The notes under the pieces were generated by a model. It was given only the letters and a program-made list of their open reading frames with translations, was not told where the DNA came from and ran no database searches. The translations under genes were made by a program, and so were the position numbers. From positions 2,852,001-2,916,000 of the forward strand of contig OZ252019.1 of assembly GCA_965247435.1 (NCBI GenBank): a stretch of DNA of 64,000 nt. Direction: 5' to 3'. Shown piece after piece: positions 37,969 to 47,434 of this stretch (position 1 is its first letter; each line of letters starts with the position of its first letter). The stretch comes from Ilyomonas sp965247435 (lineage in GTDB: Bacteria > Bacteroidota > Bacteroidia > Chitinophagales > Chitinophagaceae).

Positions 37969-38005
37969 GGGGCTTAGGCATGTTTATGCTTGCCCCCTTT
38001 TTTTT
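37969..38005 (+). terminator. GC-rich imperfect hairpin followed by an 8-T run
   Basis: GGGGC and GCCCC arms enclose an inner GCAT/ATGC pairing (37969-37996) followed by T at 37998-38005. It looks like a factor-independent terminator on the + strand, but no gene ends just upstream; the IS lies before it. It may terminate a gene interrupted or displaced by the IS, or act as a leader attenuator. Confidence 0.45.
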
Positions 38006-38137
38006 ACACTACCCATCTAATTCTTTATTTTTCGGCAGAAATAATACCAATCCATAATTTTATCATAAGGAGTTGCATTTGAATATGTCTTATCCGTGCT
38101 CTAATAATTCAAATATTTTTGCATCGCACTTTAGCAT

Positions 38138-38145
38138 TATGTTTG
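38138..38145 (+). promoter_or_regulatory. -7 promoter element of the small membrane protein gene
   Basis: TATGTTTG matches TAnnTTTG, with TTTG at 38118-38121 sixteen bases upstream as a possible -33 box. It lies 35 bases before the ATG at 38181. Confidence 0.5.
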
Positions 38146-38180
38146 TAACCTTATTACCCTTATAATCCAAATCATTATCT

Positions 38181-38429
38181 ATGAAGCAGGTTTCTTTTGT
38201 TTTACTATGCCTGACTGCTGTGCTGATAGTATATAAAGTTGTTCATTTCCGGTTGCACTTCAACAAAAAGTCTTTTCTCCGTTTTCTTCATTTTCCCGGC
38301 CTTGATAAACTGCCAGCAACCAATAATGCAAGCCTAAAGCTGAAGGAACGGCAAAACCTGCTAACGGTATTTACGCTCATTGGTTTGATGCTTACATTTA
38401 TATTGTATATACTTTCTTTTGCTCATTAA
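38181..38429 (+). CDS. Small hypothetical membrane protein
   Basis: An 82-aa protein with two hydrophobic segments: FVLLCLTAVLIVYKVVHF near the N-terminus and LLTVFTLIGLMLTFILYILS near the C-terminus, joined by a basic stretch (HFNKKSFLRFLHF). The full -7 box upstream supports expression. No family recognised. It stands between the IS and the SusC operon. Confidence 0.6.
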   Translation: MKQVSFVLLCLTAVLIVYKVVHFRLHFNKKSFLRFLHFPGLDKLPATNNASLKLKERQNLLTVFTLIGLMLTFILYILSFAH

Positions 38430-38718
38430 TATACGCCTTTGTACAACTTTGAATAATTAAAAAAATTAACTGTTTTAAATACGATACCATTTTTTTAAAG
38501 GTATTCCTCATTAAGGCATTTCTAACACACAGCTTTTGAACGTAACAAAAAAACCGGCGTGGTTTCACCTGATAACAACGCTACTATAAAGTCGTGTGCT
38601 GACGCATAAGCGCTGCCTTACTATTATACCGCATCTCCTTGTTTTTATCTGCCAAAATACTATCTACTGATAATAAATTATAAGGCATACCAAGGAATAG
38701 GTGCGACCTTTCTTTTGC

Positions 38719-38726
38719 TATCTTTG
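38719..38726 (+). promoter_or_regulatory. -7 promoter element of the susC-like operon
   Basis: TATCTTTG matches TAnnTTTG, 150 bases before the susC start. The long leader could hold post-transcriptional control, but no riboswitch was recognised. Confidence 0.45.
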
Positions 38727-38876
38727 TTTGAGTGTAACATCTTCCGGCGGGCAATCATTACTGTTGTTATAGCAGTACATAACCTATACAATAAATTGCT
38801 CGACAGCAGTAAACACCAATGCTAATAATTAAGAGTTATACGGCGCCTGGATCAACCATTTTACAAGCTAATCCTT

Positions 38877-41870
38877 ATGAAGAAATTACTGCTGCTACCC
38901 CTGTTGCTCCTTAGTATGTCTGCATTTTCGCAAACGCGAGCGCTTACCGGACGGGTAATATCCGGGAAGGATAAAAACGGTGTAAGCAGGGCTTCTCTCA
39001 CCATCAACGGCGACAGGTCTTATACTTCCGATGACAGCGGCCGTTTTACAATAAATATACCCCTGAGAACGCTTAGCCTAACGGTAAGCTCCATCGGTTT
39101 CACAGATAAGCAGGTGCTGGTAGATGCGGCTGATAACAATATCCTCATTACGCTTGCTGAAGTAAATAAGGAACTGAACGAAGTAATAGTGGTTGGATAC
39201 AGTGCTAAAAAACGGGGTGAGCTGACCAGTTCAGTAACCGTAGTGGATGCTGCCAAACTGAAAGACGTTACCACTAATAATGTGGGCAGTATGCTGCAGG
39301 GAAAGGTGGCAGGCCTGCAGGTAGTAAACAGTTCGGGCGTACCGGGCGCTTCGCCTGAGATAAGGCTGCGCGGCGTGTCGTCTATCAATGCTTCGCAAAC
39401 TCCGCTGTATGTGGTGGATGGTATTATCGGCGGCAACTTCGACCCGAATGATGTGGAGAACATAACCGTTTTAAAAGATGCGGCTGCTACCGCAATGTAT
39501 GGCTCGCAGGCTAATGCAGGTGTAATCCTCGTAACCACCAAAAGCGCAAAGGCCGGCAGGATGGCGGTGGAAGCCAAAGCAACCACCGGTGTTCGCACGC
39601 CCGATTTTGGCAGGATGAACATGATGAACGGAAAGGAGCTGTATGAATACCAGAAGCAATTCTACCGTGATTACATTCCGACCGATACAGGCAACTCGTA
39701 TAAAATTGATTTGCTGAAGTTTTACAACGAGCGGCCTATAAATTTAGCCACTCAAAACAATAACTGGCTGACGACCATTTTCAGTACCGCGTTTATGCAG
39801 AATTATTATGTTGCCGTTTCGGGCAAAACAGACAAGAACGATTATTATTTCGGTGCATCTTATTACAACGAAGACGGTACGTTCATGAATACGAAATACC
39901 AGCGCGTTAACCTCAGAGCTTCTTCCACACTTCATTTTAACCCGAAAGTATCCCTGACCAATACCATTAATATAAGCGGCGTTACCGGCAAAAGCTACGA
40001 CTACAACGATATTTATTACGCCTTCTTAAACCTGCCCTGGGATAACCCTTACGACAGCGCAGGCAAGCCGCTGTATGTGGACGGTAATTCTACTTTTAAA
40101 TGGTGGTCGCGCGATAAAGTCAACCCGGTGCATACCATTCAAAATTCCGGCCATCCATACAAGGGCTTTGATGTGAATTACGATCTCAATTTTAATTATG
40201 CCATCACCGGTTGGCTCAGCTTTTCCAGTACCAACCGCGTATCGGCCAGCTTCAGCAAAAACACCAATTATTATTCGGCGGCCGTTGCGGGCCAATACCA
40301 CGGTACCGGTTATTTGGATGAGCAAAATGTTTTTAGCTACGGCGGCATCTCCAACGATCTGCTGAAATTTAATTTTAAAAGGGGCGACCATACTATCAGC
40401 GGGCTGGCAGGCGTAGCTTTTGAAGGTGGCAAAACAGAAACAACAGGCGGCGGGGGCCGCGGATTGCCATTTGGTTTAAAAGTGCTTAATGTGGTATCGA
40501 GTAATTTGAGCGTAAACGGCTATTATGATCAATCTGCACTGCTATCATATATTTCGCAGGTCAATTACGGTTACAAAAACAAGTATTTTTTAACCGGCTC
40601 TTACCGGATAGATGGTTCAACGGCTTTCCAGAAAGATAACCGCTATGGCTCCTTTCCTGCCATCTCTGCCGGCTGGCTTGCCAGCAACGAAGGTTTTTTA
40701 AAAGGCAGTAAGGTTTTTAACTATTTGAAAGTCCGCGGCGGTTATGGTGTTACCGGCACACAGGATATTGGCGCCTCGCGGTACCTTGGCCTCTATTCGC
40801 TAACCAGTCAGTACAACAATGCTTCGGCAGCCACGCCTTTGCAATTGCCCAGTCCCGGCTTAACCTGGGAAAGTAAATACCAGGCCAATGCGGGCATTGA
40901 TGCCAGCTTCTTCAACCGTATTGATTTATCGGTTGATGTGTATCATAACCTCACCAAAGATTTGCTCCTGCAGGTTTCGCAGCCCTTATCGGTCGGTTTT
41001 GAAACAAGATGGGAAAACGCCGGTGAAATTGTAAACAAAGGCCTCGAAATAGCCCTGACCACGCAGAATATAAAGGAGAAAAATTTTACCTGGAATACGG
41101 ATTTCAATCTCAGTTTCAACACAAATAAATTACAGAACCTGCCGGCGGCTTTTATTAAAACCGGCTCCTGGGCTATCTCCCAAACTTATCACAACGAGGG
41201 CAACCTGTATGAGTTTTATATGCCGGTGTGGCTGGGCGTAGATCCGCAAACGGGCGCGCCTTTATGGCAAAAGATTATAAAAGACAACGGTGGCAACGTT
41301 ACTGCCGTAGAAGCAACCTCTGTATATGCCGATGCCACGTTACAGGAAACAGGTACAGCTTTACCCAAATACCAGGGCGGTTTTACCAACACCTTTGTTT
41401 ACAAAAACATCTCGCTCAGCGTAAATGCCTATTACCTGTATGGCAATAAAGTATATAGCAACAACCTGCGCTTTGTAATGAACGATGGCAACGAGCCGTA
41501 CTATAACCAGGTCGTGCTGCCTTCGGGCTATAGCATCTGGGCAAAGCCCGGTGATGCAGCCACCAATCCAAGCCCGCAGAATGTGGCTAACGCTACCGAA
41601 CCATCAACGAGATATTTAAAGAATGGCAGTTATCTTTCGCTGCGCAACATTACGCTGGCTTATAATTTACCCAAAGCATTTGCCCAACACCTCAGCATGC
41701 AAAGCATTGCAGTTTCTCTTTCGGCCGATAATGTATATACGTTCACCAGGTACCTGGGGCAGGATCCGCAAACCACCATTCAGCCGGATTTGTATGCAAC
41801 GCCGGGCGTCAACGATTTCAAGTATCCCAACAACCGCCAGTTTCTTTTCAGCATCAACGTTAAATTCTGA
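38877..41870 (+). CDS. SusC/RagA-family TonB-linked outer-membrane protein
   Basis: A 997-aa protein with a signal peptide (KKLLLLPLLLLSMSAFS). A carboxypeptidase-like regulatory domain (ALTGRVISGKDKNGVSRASL, about residues 22-105) is followed by the TonB-box region VIVVGYSAKKRGELTSSV. The plug domain contains VNSSGVPGASPEIRLRGVSS and TPLYVVDGIIGG. The rest is a 22-strand-type barrel ending in phenylalanine. It forms the gated channel that imports glycan or oligosaccharide with its SusD partner, using TonB energy. No FecR/sigma-factor-linked N-terminal domain is seen. Confidence 0.95.
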   Translation: MKKLLLLPLLLLSMSAFSQTRALTGRVISGKDKNGVSRASLTINGDRSYTSDDSGRFTINIPLRTLSLTVSSIGFTDKQVLVDAADNNILITLAEVNKELNEVIVVGYSAKKRGELTSSVTVVDAAKLKDVTTNNVGSMLQGKVAGLQVVNSSGVPGASPEIRLRGVSSINASQTPLYVVDGIIGGNFDPNDVENITVLKDAAATAMYGSQANAGVILVTTKSAKAGRMAVEAKATTGVRTPDFGRMNMMNGKELYEYQKQFYRDYIPTDTGNSYKIDLLKFYNERPINLATQNNNWLTTIFSTAFMQNYYVAVSGKTDKNDYYFGASYYNEDGTFMNTKYQRVNLRASSTLHFNPKVSLTNTINISGVTGKSYDYNDIYYAFLNLPWDNPYDSAGKPLYVDGNSTFKWWSRDKVNPVHTIQNSGHPYKGFDVNYDLNFNYAITGWLSFSSTNRVSASFSKNTNYYSAAVAGQYHGTGYLDEQNVFSYGGISNDLLKFNFKRGDHTISGLAGVAFEGGKTETTGGGGRGLPFGLKVLNVVSSNLSVNGYYDQSALLSYISQVNYGYKNKYFLTGSYRIDGSTAFQKDNRYGSFPAISAGWLASNEGFLKGSKVFNYLKVRGGYGVTGTQDIGASRYLGLYSLTSQYNNASAATPLQLPSPGLTWESKYQANAGIDASFFNRIDLSVDVYHNLTKDLLLQVSQPLSVGFETRWENAGEIVNKGLEIALTTQNIKEKNFTWNTDFNLSFNTNKLQNLPAAFIKTGSWAISQTYHNEGNLYEFYMPVWLGVDPQTGAPLWQKIIKDNGGNVTAVEATSVYADATLQETGTALPKYQGGFTNTFVYKNISLSVNAYYLYGNKVYSNNLRFVMNDGNEPYYNQVVLPSGYSIWAKPGDAATNPSPQNVANATEPSTRYLKNGSYLSLRNITLAYNLPKAFAQHLSMQSIAVSLSADNVYTFTRYLGQDPQTTIQPDLYATPGVNDFKYPNNRQFLFSINVKF

Positions 41871-41880
41871 TAAGTATGCT

Positions 41881-41929
41881 GACCTCACCCTAAATCCCTC
41901 TCCGGTGGAGAGGGATTTAGGGTGAGGTC
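41881..41929. repeat. Perfect 23-bp palindrome between susC and susD
   Basis: The left arm (41881-41903, begins GACCTCACCCTAAATCCCTC) pairs without mismatch with 41907-41929 around a 3-base GGT loop. It starts 10 bases after the susC stop. Such CCCTCTCC/GGAGAGGG palindromes resemble dispersed REP-like elements; as RNA it would form a very stable hairpin between the two cistrons. Confidence 0.85.
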
Positions 41930-42006
41930 AAATTGTGTATAATGAAAACAAATATTACTGTACGCTTATTTTAATGGCACTATTTAAATATTTTAAAATA
42001 ATTTGT

Positions 42007-43548
42007 ATGACCAGAGTAAAAAAAATTCAGTTTAGTCCTGTTTGCGCTGTACTGTTCTGCATTGCTGCCATTGGCGTTTTGCCGGGCTGCATCAAAGATG
42101 TAACACCCAGCGATGCTATTACCACCGAAGTGCTCACCTCCACAACAGAAGGATTAACCAATGCGGTAAACGGCGCTTATGCCCTTTTTAAAGACCATGT
42201 GGTATTTAACGGCACTGCGGATGATAACAATATGTACCTGCGGCAATATTTCCAGTTGGCCGACTTTGCCAGTGATGATATCGCCTGTGGCCAGGTTACG
42301 GAGGATCCGCTGTTTTATAGCTTTAGCTTAAACCATTCGCCCACCCAAACCAATACGCGGTATTTCTGGTATATTTCTTATAAAATAATCAACGATGCCA
42401 ATACGGTAATTGAAGCCGCCGAAGCTAACCCGGTGGAGGATGCGGCGCGGCAGCAGTTGGTAGGCGAATGTTATTTTCTCCGGGCCTTTTGCCACTTTAA
42501 CCTCGTGCGCCTGTTTGCAAAACCTTATACCCAAAACAAATCGGCAGATGGAATTATTCTAAGAACTTCTACCAGCGATCCCGGACAAAAAGCGCGGTCA
42601 ACGGTAGAAGAAGTGTATGCACAGGTAGTGGCCGACGCCCTGAAAGGTGCAGACCTGATGAACCAACCGCGCAGTGTTGCATTTGCAAGCAAAGAAGCTG
42701 CATGGGCGCTGCTTTCGAGGGTTTACCTGTATATGGAAGATAATACCAACGCCGCTGCGTATGCAACCAGGGTAATAAGCTCCGGCCGTTTTTCTTTAGC
42801 TACCGCTGCAGCATATCCTGATTTATTCGCCAATGCCATGAGCAGCAGTGAAACCATCTTCAGTATTGCATTCACAGCGAAGGAAGACTATGGAAAATTC
42901 GGGTCTATTGCTTCCATGATTTACTCCAACGGCAACAGCGGGTGGGGCGAAGAATATGCTTCGGCTTCGCTGCGCAGCCTGATGGGTAAACACCCGGAGG
43001 ATGTGAGATGGAACTATATTACGCCGCTGGATGACGGCAGCGGTGGCATTGCAAAGAAAAACGGGATAGAGATTTATTATATCAGCAAGTTCTCTTACCA
43101 GGATGGCAGTCCTACACTGAGTTCGCCCATTATGTTTCGCCTTGCAGAAATGTACCTCAACCGTGCGGAAGCGGACGCCAGGCTGGGTAAAACAGCGGAG
43201 GCGCTGAATGATGTGGATGAAATAAGAAAGAACCGCGGCCTGGAAGGAAGCCTGTACAACGGGCATTTGCCCAATGGCACCACGGCGCTGGATGCAGTGC
43301 TGAATGAAAGGCGCATAGAGCTTGCATTTGAAGGACACCGGACATTTGATGTATATAGAAACAAGCGCTCTATGAACAGAACCTATTGGGGCTATCATAT
43401 TCCGGGGCTAAAAGAAACGGATATAGATTTATCGAAAGAGCCGGCAGGCTACGCCAACACCGTTACACAGCCGGAGGATAACCGCATTGTCTATTTCATA
43501 CCGGTTGACGAAGTGCAAAGTAATTTGCTGTGCACACAAAATCCGTAA
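42007..43548 (+). CDS. SusD/RagB-family nutrient-binding lipoprotein
   Basis: About 513 aa. The ATG at 42007 gives a lipoprotein signal with Cys28 in GVLPGC; an ATG at 41935 would put 24 residues before it. An N-terminal SusD-like region (VLTSTTEGLTNAVNGAYALF) is followed by a TPR-like helical part with ECYFLRAFCHFNLVRLF. The C-terminal SusD domain contains MFRLAEMYLNRAEADARLG and NERRIELAFEGHRTFDVYRN. It is surface-exposed and caps the SusC barrel to bind glycan. Confidence 0.93.
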   Translation: MTRVKKIQFSPVCAVLFCIAAIGVLPGCIKDVTPSDAITTEVLTSTTEGLTNAVNGAYALFKDHVVFNGTADDNNMYLRQYFQLADFASDDIACGQVTEDPLFYSFSLNHSPTQTNTRYFWYISYKIINDANTVIEAAEANPVEDAARQQLVGECYFLRAFCHFNLVRLFAKPYTQNKSADGIILRTSTSDPGQKARSTVEEVYAQVVADALKGADLMNQPRSVAFASKEAAWALLSRVYLYMEDNTNAAAYATRVISSGRFSLATAAAYPDLFANAMSSSETIFSIAFTAKEDYGKFGSIASMIYSNGNSGWGEEYASASLRSLMGKHPEDVRWNYITPLDDGSGGIAKKNGIEIYYISKFSYQDGSPTLSSPIMFRLAEMYLNRAEADARLGKTAEALNDVDEIRKNRGLEGSLYNGHLPNGTTALDAVLNERRIELAFEGHRTFDVYRNKRSMNRTYWGYHIPGLKETDIDLSKEPAGYANTVTQPEDNRIVYFIPVDEVQSNLLCTQNP

Positions 43549-43585
43549 TTTCATACAACTTAAATAAGGTTATAAACGGCTACCG

Positions 43586-44452
43586 ATGAAAAGAACAAAC
43601 CTATATATATGGATAGCTGCCGCAGTTGCTGCTATCAATTTTACTTCCTGTAATAAGGATAACATTGCAACGGCACCTTTCGTTTTTTATAGCATCAGTG
43701 TGGATGGCCGTACGGTTGCCTTCGAAAATAAATCAACAGGCGTCGCTACCTATAAATGGGATTTTGGTGATGGTACCACTTCCACGGACGAAAGCCCTAT
43801 GCACATATATCCCGGCAAAGGCAAGTATGTGCCTACACTGTACGCAACCACCGGCGGCGGCGTAACCGGCGAAGCTTCCACTGTAATTAATATTGCCAAA
43901 ACATCACCTGTAAAATTAGACGATCATTCGCTTGCAGACTGGGATACCATCTCGCATAATGTGGTGATGGCAGGAGCATCGGCCGGCAATTTTATTAAAG
44001 CCAAGTATGATTATGATGGCAATTATGTTTACCTGTATTTTGAGCAGCATACCACAAAAGTAGCAGCCAATATCTACGATGTGTATCTGGATGCCGACAA
44101 TGATATTACTACCGGTTATCTTACCGGCGAGATACCCAACGGTGCTTATGAAGTATTATTGGAAGGCAGCATACTCGACGAATGGTTAGACCCGTATTAT
44201 CATACCGGTGGCGACCAGGCAAGCTTTAGTTATGAACCGCAATCCATCAATGAATTTTACAAAGTAGGTACTGTGGAAGAAAGCGGCGGGATAATGAAAT
44301 TTGAATGGGCAATCAGCAGGAGTAAAATAAAAGGACTCACCGGGAGCGGCTTAAAGGTTGGTGTGCAGGTAGCGGCAAACGACTGGAGCGCTACCATCGG
44401 GTATTCTCCCGACCAGGGCAGCAATGCTTTTTACCTCGATATGAGTGAGTAA
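43586..44452 (+). CDS. PKD-domain lipoprotein of the SusC/D operon
   Basis: A 288-aa protein with a lipoprotein signal ending in INFTSC (Cys22). A PKD domain at about residues 35-105 includes YKWDFGDGTTSTDESP and HIYPGKGKYV. The rest forms a beta-rich region (YDGNYVYLYFEQHTT, YDVYLDADNDITTGY) like a carbohydrate-binding domain. It starts 37 bases after susD, the usual place of SusE/SGBP-type surface glycan-binding proteins, and probably does that job. Ligand unknown. Confidence 0.78.
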   Translation: MKRTNLYIWIAAAVAAINFTSCNKDNIATAPFVFYSISVDGRTVAFENKSTGVATYKWDFGDGTTSTDESPMHIYPGKGKYVPTLYATTGGGVTGEASTVINIAKTSPVKLDDHSLADWDTISHNVVMAGASAGNFIKAKYDYDGNYVYLYFEQHTTKVAANIYDVYLDADNDITTGYLTGEIPNGAYEVLLEGSILDEWLDPYYHTGGDQASFSYEPQSINEFYKVGTVEESGGIMKFEWAISRSKIKGLTGSGLKVGVQVAANDWSATIGYSPDQGSNAFYLDMSE

Positions 44453-44469
44453 ACTTTCAACGTGCGTAC

Positions 44470-46017
44470 ATGAGCAATTTATTTAACCGTTTGTTATCAC
44501 TTTTATTTGTTTTTTTAACCTGTTTTATATTTCCCAAATGCAGCAGGTTTGATAATCCGGCTATTTACATTCCACCGGCTACAGATACTGTTTCTTATGT
44601 AGAAAGCAACGAAGACTTCCCCAACCCCGAGCGGGGCTTTTACCGCGCAGCGGAAACAAATGTGCAGCAGTACGAATTGCTGGATGTTGAAGAAATGAAA
44701 ACGTGGCGCACCTTGCAGCAGGCCGATGACGGCATTTATAAAATATACAGCAGTCTTGTTTTTCGCAATATCGTACTGGCCGGTTATACCAATACACCTT
44801 TATCTCAGGAGCTGCTGGACAACATCAATAAAGATTTTATAGCTGCACGCGAAGCTGGCATGAAGCTGATACTCCGCTTTTGTTATACTGTTACTCCGCA
44901 CGGCGGCGCCTGCCCCGAAAATTTTATATGCCCGCGCTACGGCGATGCACCCAAAGCAATCGTGTTACAGCAGATAGCCCAGCTAAAGCCGTTGCTGCAA
45001 TACAATGCCGATGTAATAGCGTGTATGCAGATGGGTTTTATCGGCACCTGGGGAGAGAATTATTACAGCGATTATTTTGGCGATCCTTCGAGCAACGGAA
45101 GCGGCAGGCTATCGGATAAAAACTGGGAAGATAAAAATGAAGTATTGCGTGCGCTGCTGGATGCATTACCTGCCGGCAGGATGATACAGGTGCGCACGCC
45201 GCAAATGAAACAACGGTATGTATATGGCGTGAATGCGCCCACTTCTTCGGAGGCTTTGAGTGAGCAGGATGCTTTCTCCGGCGCTGATGCGGCGCGCATT
45301 GGCTTTCACAACGATTGCTTCCTTTCATCTCCGGATGATTACGGCACCTTTGATGATTATGGCAACTCCGCCACACCACGCGCCGCTGCTTATGGGGTAC
45401 TGCACAATTATGCGGCGCTGGACGGGCAGTTTACGGCAGTTGGCGGCGAAACCTGCGATGATACTTACAGCCCGCAAAACGACTGTGAGAATGGCGGAAA
45501 AGCGCAAACCGAAATGCGGGCGATGCATTACAGTTTTCTTAATTGCGCTTACAACAATGACGTGAATGACGACTGGGAAAAAGGTGGTTGCATGGATGCG
45601 ATCAGGAGAAATTTAGGCTACCGGTTTGTACTGCGCAATGCTGTATTTCCGAAGGAACCGGTTAAGGCCGGAATGCAGTTGGCATTTAGTGTGACTGTTG
45701 AAAATGTTGGCTATGCATCACCATATAATAGCAGGCCGGTGCAATTGATAATGCGCAATAAAACCAGTGGCGCAGCATTTGTTTTCGCTATTGATACGGA
45801 TGTACGCAGATGGTATTCCGGTACTCATTTGATTATCGGCAAATTCATAACTGATACTGCTATGCCTGCCGGTGAATACGATCTTTTATTATCACTGCCG
45901 GATGCAAGCGAATCGCTGTCAAAACGCCCGGAATATGCTATCCGTTTAGCTAACGAAGCTACCTGGGATGAAGCGACCGGCTACAATAACCTGAATAAAG
46001 TGATCAGGATTAATTAG
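44470..46017 (+). CDS. DUF4874/DUF4832 protein, putative glycan-active
   Basis: A 515-aa exported protein. The N-terminal stretch is hydrophobic and ends in a cysteine (IFPKC), so it may be a lipoprotein. NEDFPNPERGFYR at about residues 47-59 is the hallmark opening of DUF4874, and the TIM-barrel-like middle contains ADVIACMQMGFIGTWGENYY, compatible with a glycoside-hydrolase active-site strand. DUF4832 forms the C-terminal part with a beta-sandwich (FSVTVENVGYASPYNSRPV). It is the last gene of the operon, 17 bases after the PKD gene. Substrate unknown. Confidence 0.75.
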   Translation: MSNLFNRLLSLLFVFLTCFIFPKCSRFDNPAIYIPPATDTVSYVESNEDFPNPERGFYRAAETNVQQYELLDVEEMKTWRTLQQADDGIYKIYSSLVFRNIVLAGYTNTPLSQELLDNINKDFIAAREAGMKLILRFCYTVTPHGGACPENFICPRYGDAPKAIVLQQIAQLKPLLQYNADVIACMQMGFIGTWGENYYSDYFGDPSSNGSGRLSDKNWEDKNEVLRALLDALPAGRMIQVRTPQMKQRYVYGVNAPTSSEALSEQDAFSGADAARIGFHNDCFLSSPDDYGTFDDYGNSATPRAAAYGVLHNYAALDGQFTAVGGETCDDTYSPQNDCENGGKAQTEMRAMHYSFLNCAYNNDVNDDWEKGGCMDAIRRNLGYRFVLRNAVFPKEPVKAGMQLAFSVTVENVGYASPYNSRPVQLIMRNKTSGAAFVFAIDTDVRRWYSGTHLIIGKFITDTAMPAGEYDLLLSLPDASESLSKRPEYAIRLANEATWDEATGYNNLNKVIRIN

Positions 46018-46337
46018 TCTATACCCCGATCGCATAGTTGAATACTTCTTTAAAATTGCTGGTACATATCTGTATATAGGTATAAGTGTTTCATAAAAAA
46101 AGTAATCTTTATAACATTATCCTGCTTGTAGGCAACTGATTATAAAAGAGCACGGTAAACATCGGGTTAGAGCCTTAAAAGTTGCAACTGCTCAGGCTGA
46201 ATGTAAAATTTTGTAGAAAATAAATATAGAAGTAGCATAGTAAGGTGGCATACAAAAAACGCAGGTATCAGGTAATTAAACATTTGAAGAACTGTATTGT
46301 GCTCTGTGCTTTTATTTTTTGCTATAATATTACCTTT
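46018..46337. other. Intergenic stretch, nothing recognised
   Basis: About 320 A+T-rich bases between the DUF4832 stop and a long hairpin; no convincing reading frame or RNA gene found. Confidence 0.5.
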
Positions 46338-46386
46338 AAACTGCAAATCGCTTATAAATAATTAATTTATAAGCGATTTGCAGTTT
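46338..46386. terminator. 22-bp perfect hairpin downstream of tRNA-Lys
   Basis: The arm beginning AAACTGCAAATCGCTTATAA (46338-46359) pairs perfectly with 46365-46386 around a 5-base loop. On the minus strand it begins 6 bases after the tRNA 3' end, so it probably ends that transcript; it can also stop + strand transcripts from the SusC operon. Confidence 0.65.
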
Positions 46387-46392
46387 ACTTCG

Positions 46393-46465
46393 TGATCCCG
46401 CTGGGACTCGAACCCAGGGCCCCAACATTAAAAGTGTTGTGCTCTACCAACTGAGCTACAAGATC
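46393..46465 (-). tRNA. trnK: tRNA-Lys (anticodon TTT)
   Basis: The minus strand gives a 73-base cloverleaf. The acceptor stem GATCTTG/CGGGATC has two G-U pairs, the D-arm is GCTCAGTTGGTAGAGC, and the anticodon stem CAACA/TGTTG holds loop CTTTTAA. The T-arm contains GGTTCGAGTCC and the discriminator base is A. CCA is not encoded. Confidence 0.95.
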
Positions 46466-46576
46466 TTCACCCTTTTTTGGGAGTGCAAAAATAGCAGATT
46501 ATAAATGGCTACCAAATTTTTTGCCCTTTATTTACTTCTCGTTAATGCAATTAAGGTTTCAAAATTTTTGAATGCT

Positions 46577-46584
46577 TATTTTTG
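46577..46584 (+). promoter_or_regulatory. -7 promoter element of the SDR gene
   Basis: TATTTTTG matches TAnnTTTG and ends 17 bases before the ATG at 46602. It lies downstream of an earlier in-frame ATG at 46572, which argues against that start. Confidence 0.5.
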
Positions 46585-46601
46585 AAACATTAATTGCAGG
46601 T

Positions 46602-47408
46602 ATGTTTTATTTTCAAAACAAAGTGGTGGTAGTTACAGGCGGCTCGGAGGGCATTGGCAGAGCATTGGTGGAAGAGCTTTTAAAGCAGGGTGCAAAGGTA
46701 TCTACCTGCGGCAGAAACTTTGATAAACTGTACCAGTTGCAAACACATTGCGCCGGTAAGCCGCTGATTATTAAAAAGGCGGATGTAAGCAATGAAGGAG
46801 AATGCAAAATTTTTATAGAGGAAACGCTTAAAGTTTATAACCAGATAGACGTACTTATTAACAATGCCGGCATGTCTATGCGTGCGCTCTTTGAAGAAAC
46901 AGAATTAGACACCTTGCGAAGACTGATGGACGTAAACTTCTGGGGCGCGGTTTATTGCACCAAGTATGCCCTCGCTTCCATTACTGCACAAAAAGGTACT
47001 ATTGCCGGCGTATCTTCTATTGCCGGTTTTCGTGGTTTGCCGGGGCGCAGTGGTTATTCTGCATCCAAGTTTGCCTTAAACGGCTGGCTGGAAGCCCTGC
47101 GGACCGAGCTATTACATACCGGCGTAAATGTAATGTGGGTTTGCCCCGGCTTCACAGCTTCCAATATACGTAATGCAGCGCTGAACAAACATGCGCAGCC
47201 ACAGGGTGAATCACCACTCGACGAATCGAAGCTGATGAGCGCAGAAGATTGCGCCGTGCATATATTGAAAGCGATAGAAAAACGAAAGCGTACCCTGGTA
47301 CTCACTGCCAATGGCATACAAACAGTCTTGATAAATAAATATTTTCCTGCCCTTGCAGATAAACTTGTTTATAACTTCTTTTTTAAAAACGGAAAGCTGG
47401 CTAAATAA
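46602..47408 (+). CDS. SDR family oxidoreductase
   Basis: A short-chain dehydrogenase of about 268 aa. TGGSEGIG is at residues 12-19, NNAG at 87-90, and Ser139, Tyr152 and Lys156 form the catalytic set (GYSASK). The C-terminal extension with TLVLTANGIQTVLINKYFPA is typical of the DHRS7-like/classical subgroup. The start follows from the promoter box and from the family N-terminus (KVVVVTGG). Substrate unknown. It is unrelated in sequence detail to the SDR at 1477. Confidence 0.85.
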   Translation: MFYFQNKVVVVTGGSEGIGRALVEELLKQGAKVSTCGRNFDKLYQLQTHCAGKPLIIKKADVSNEGECKIFIEETLKVYNQIDVLINNAGMSMRALFEETELDTLRRLMDVNFWGAVYCTKYALASITAQKGTIAGVSSIAGFRGLPGRSGYSASKFALNGWLEALRTELLHTGVNVMWVCPGFTASNIRNAALNKHAQPQGESPLDESKLMSAEDCAVHILKAIEKRKRTLVLTANGIQTVLINKYFPALADKLVYNFFFKNGKLAK

Positions 47409-47434
47409 GCTTTTTATCTTGCAGCCCTTATGTT

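Noticed and set aside
39020..39622. A 200-codon minus-strand frame inside the susC-like gene
   Set aside because: Shadow of the real coding frame; the SusC reading carries all family motifs.
42823..43398. A 191-codon minus-strand frame inside the susD-like gene
   Set aside because: Shadow frame opposite conserved SusD helices; no family pattern or promoter.
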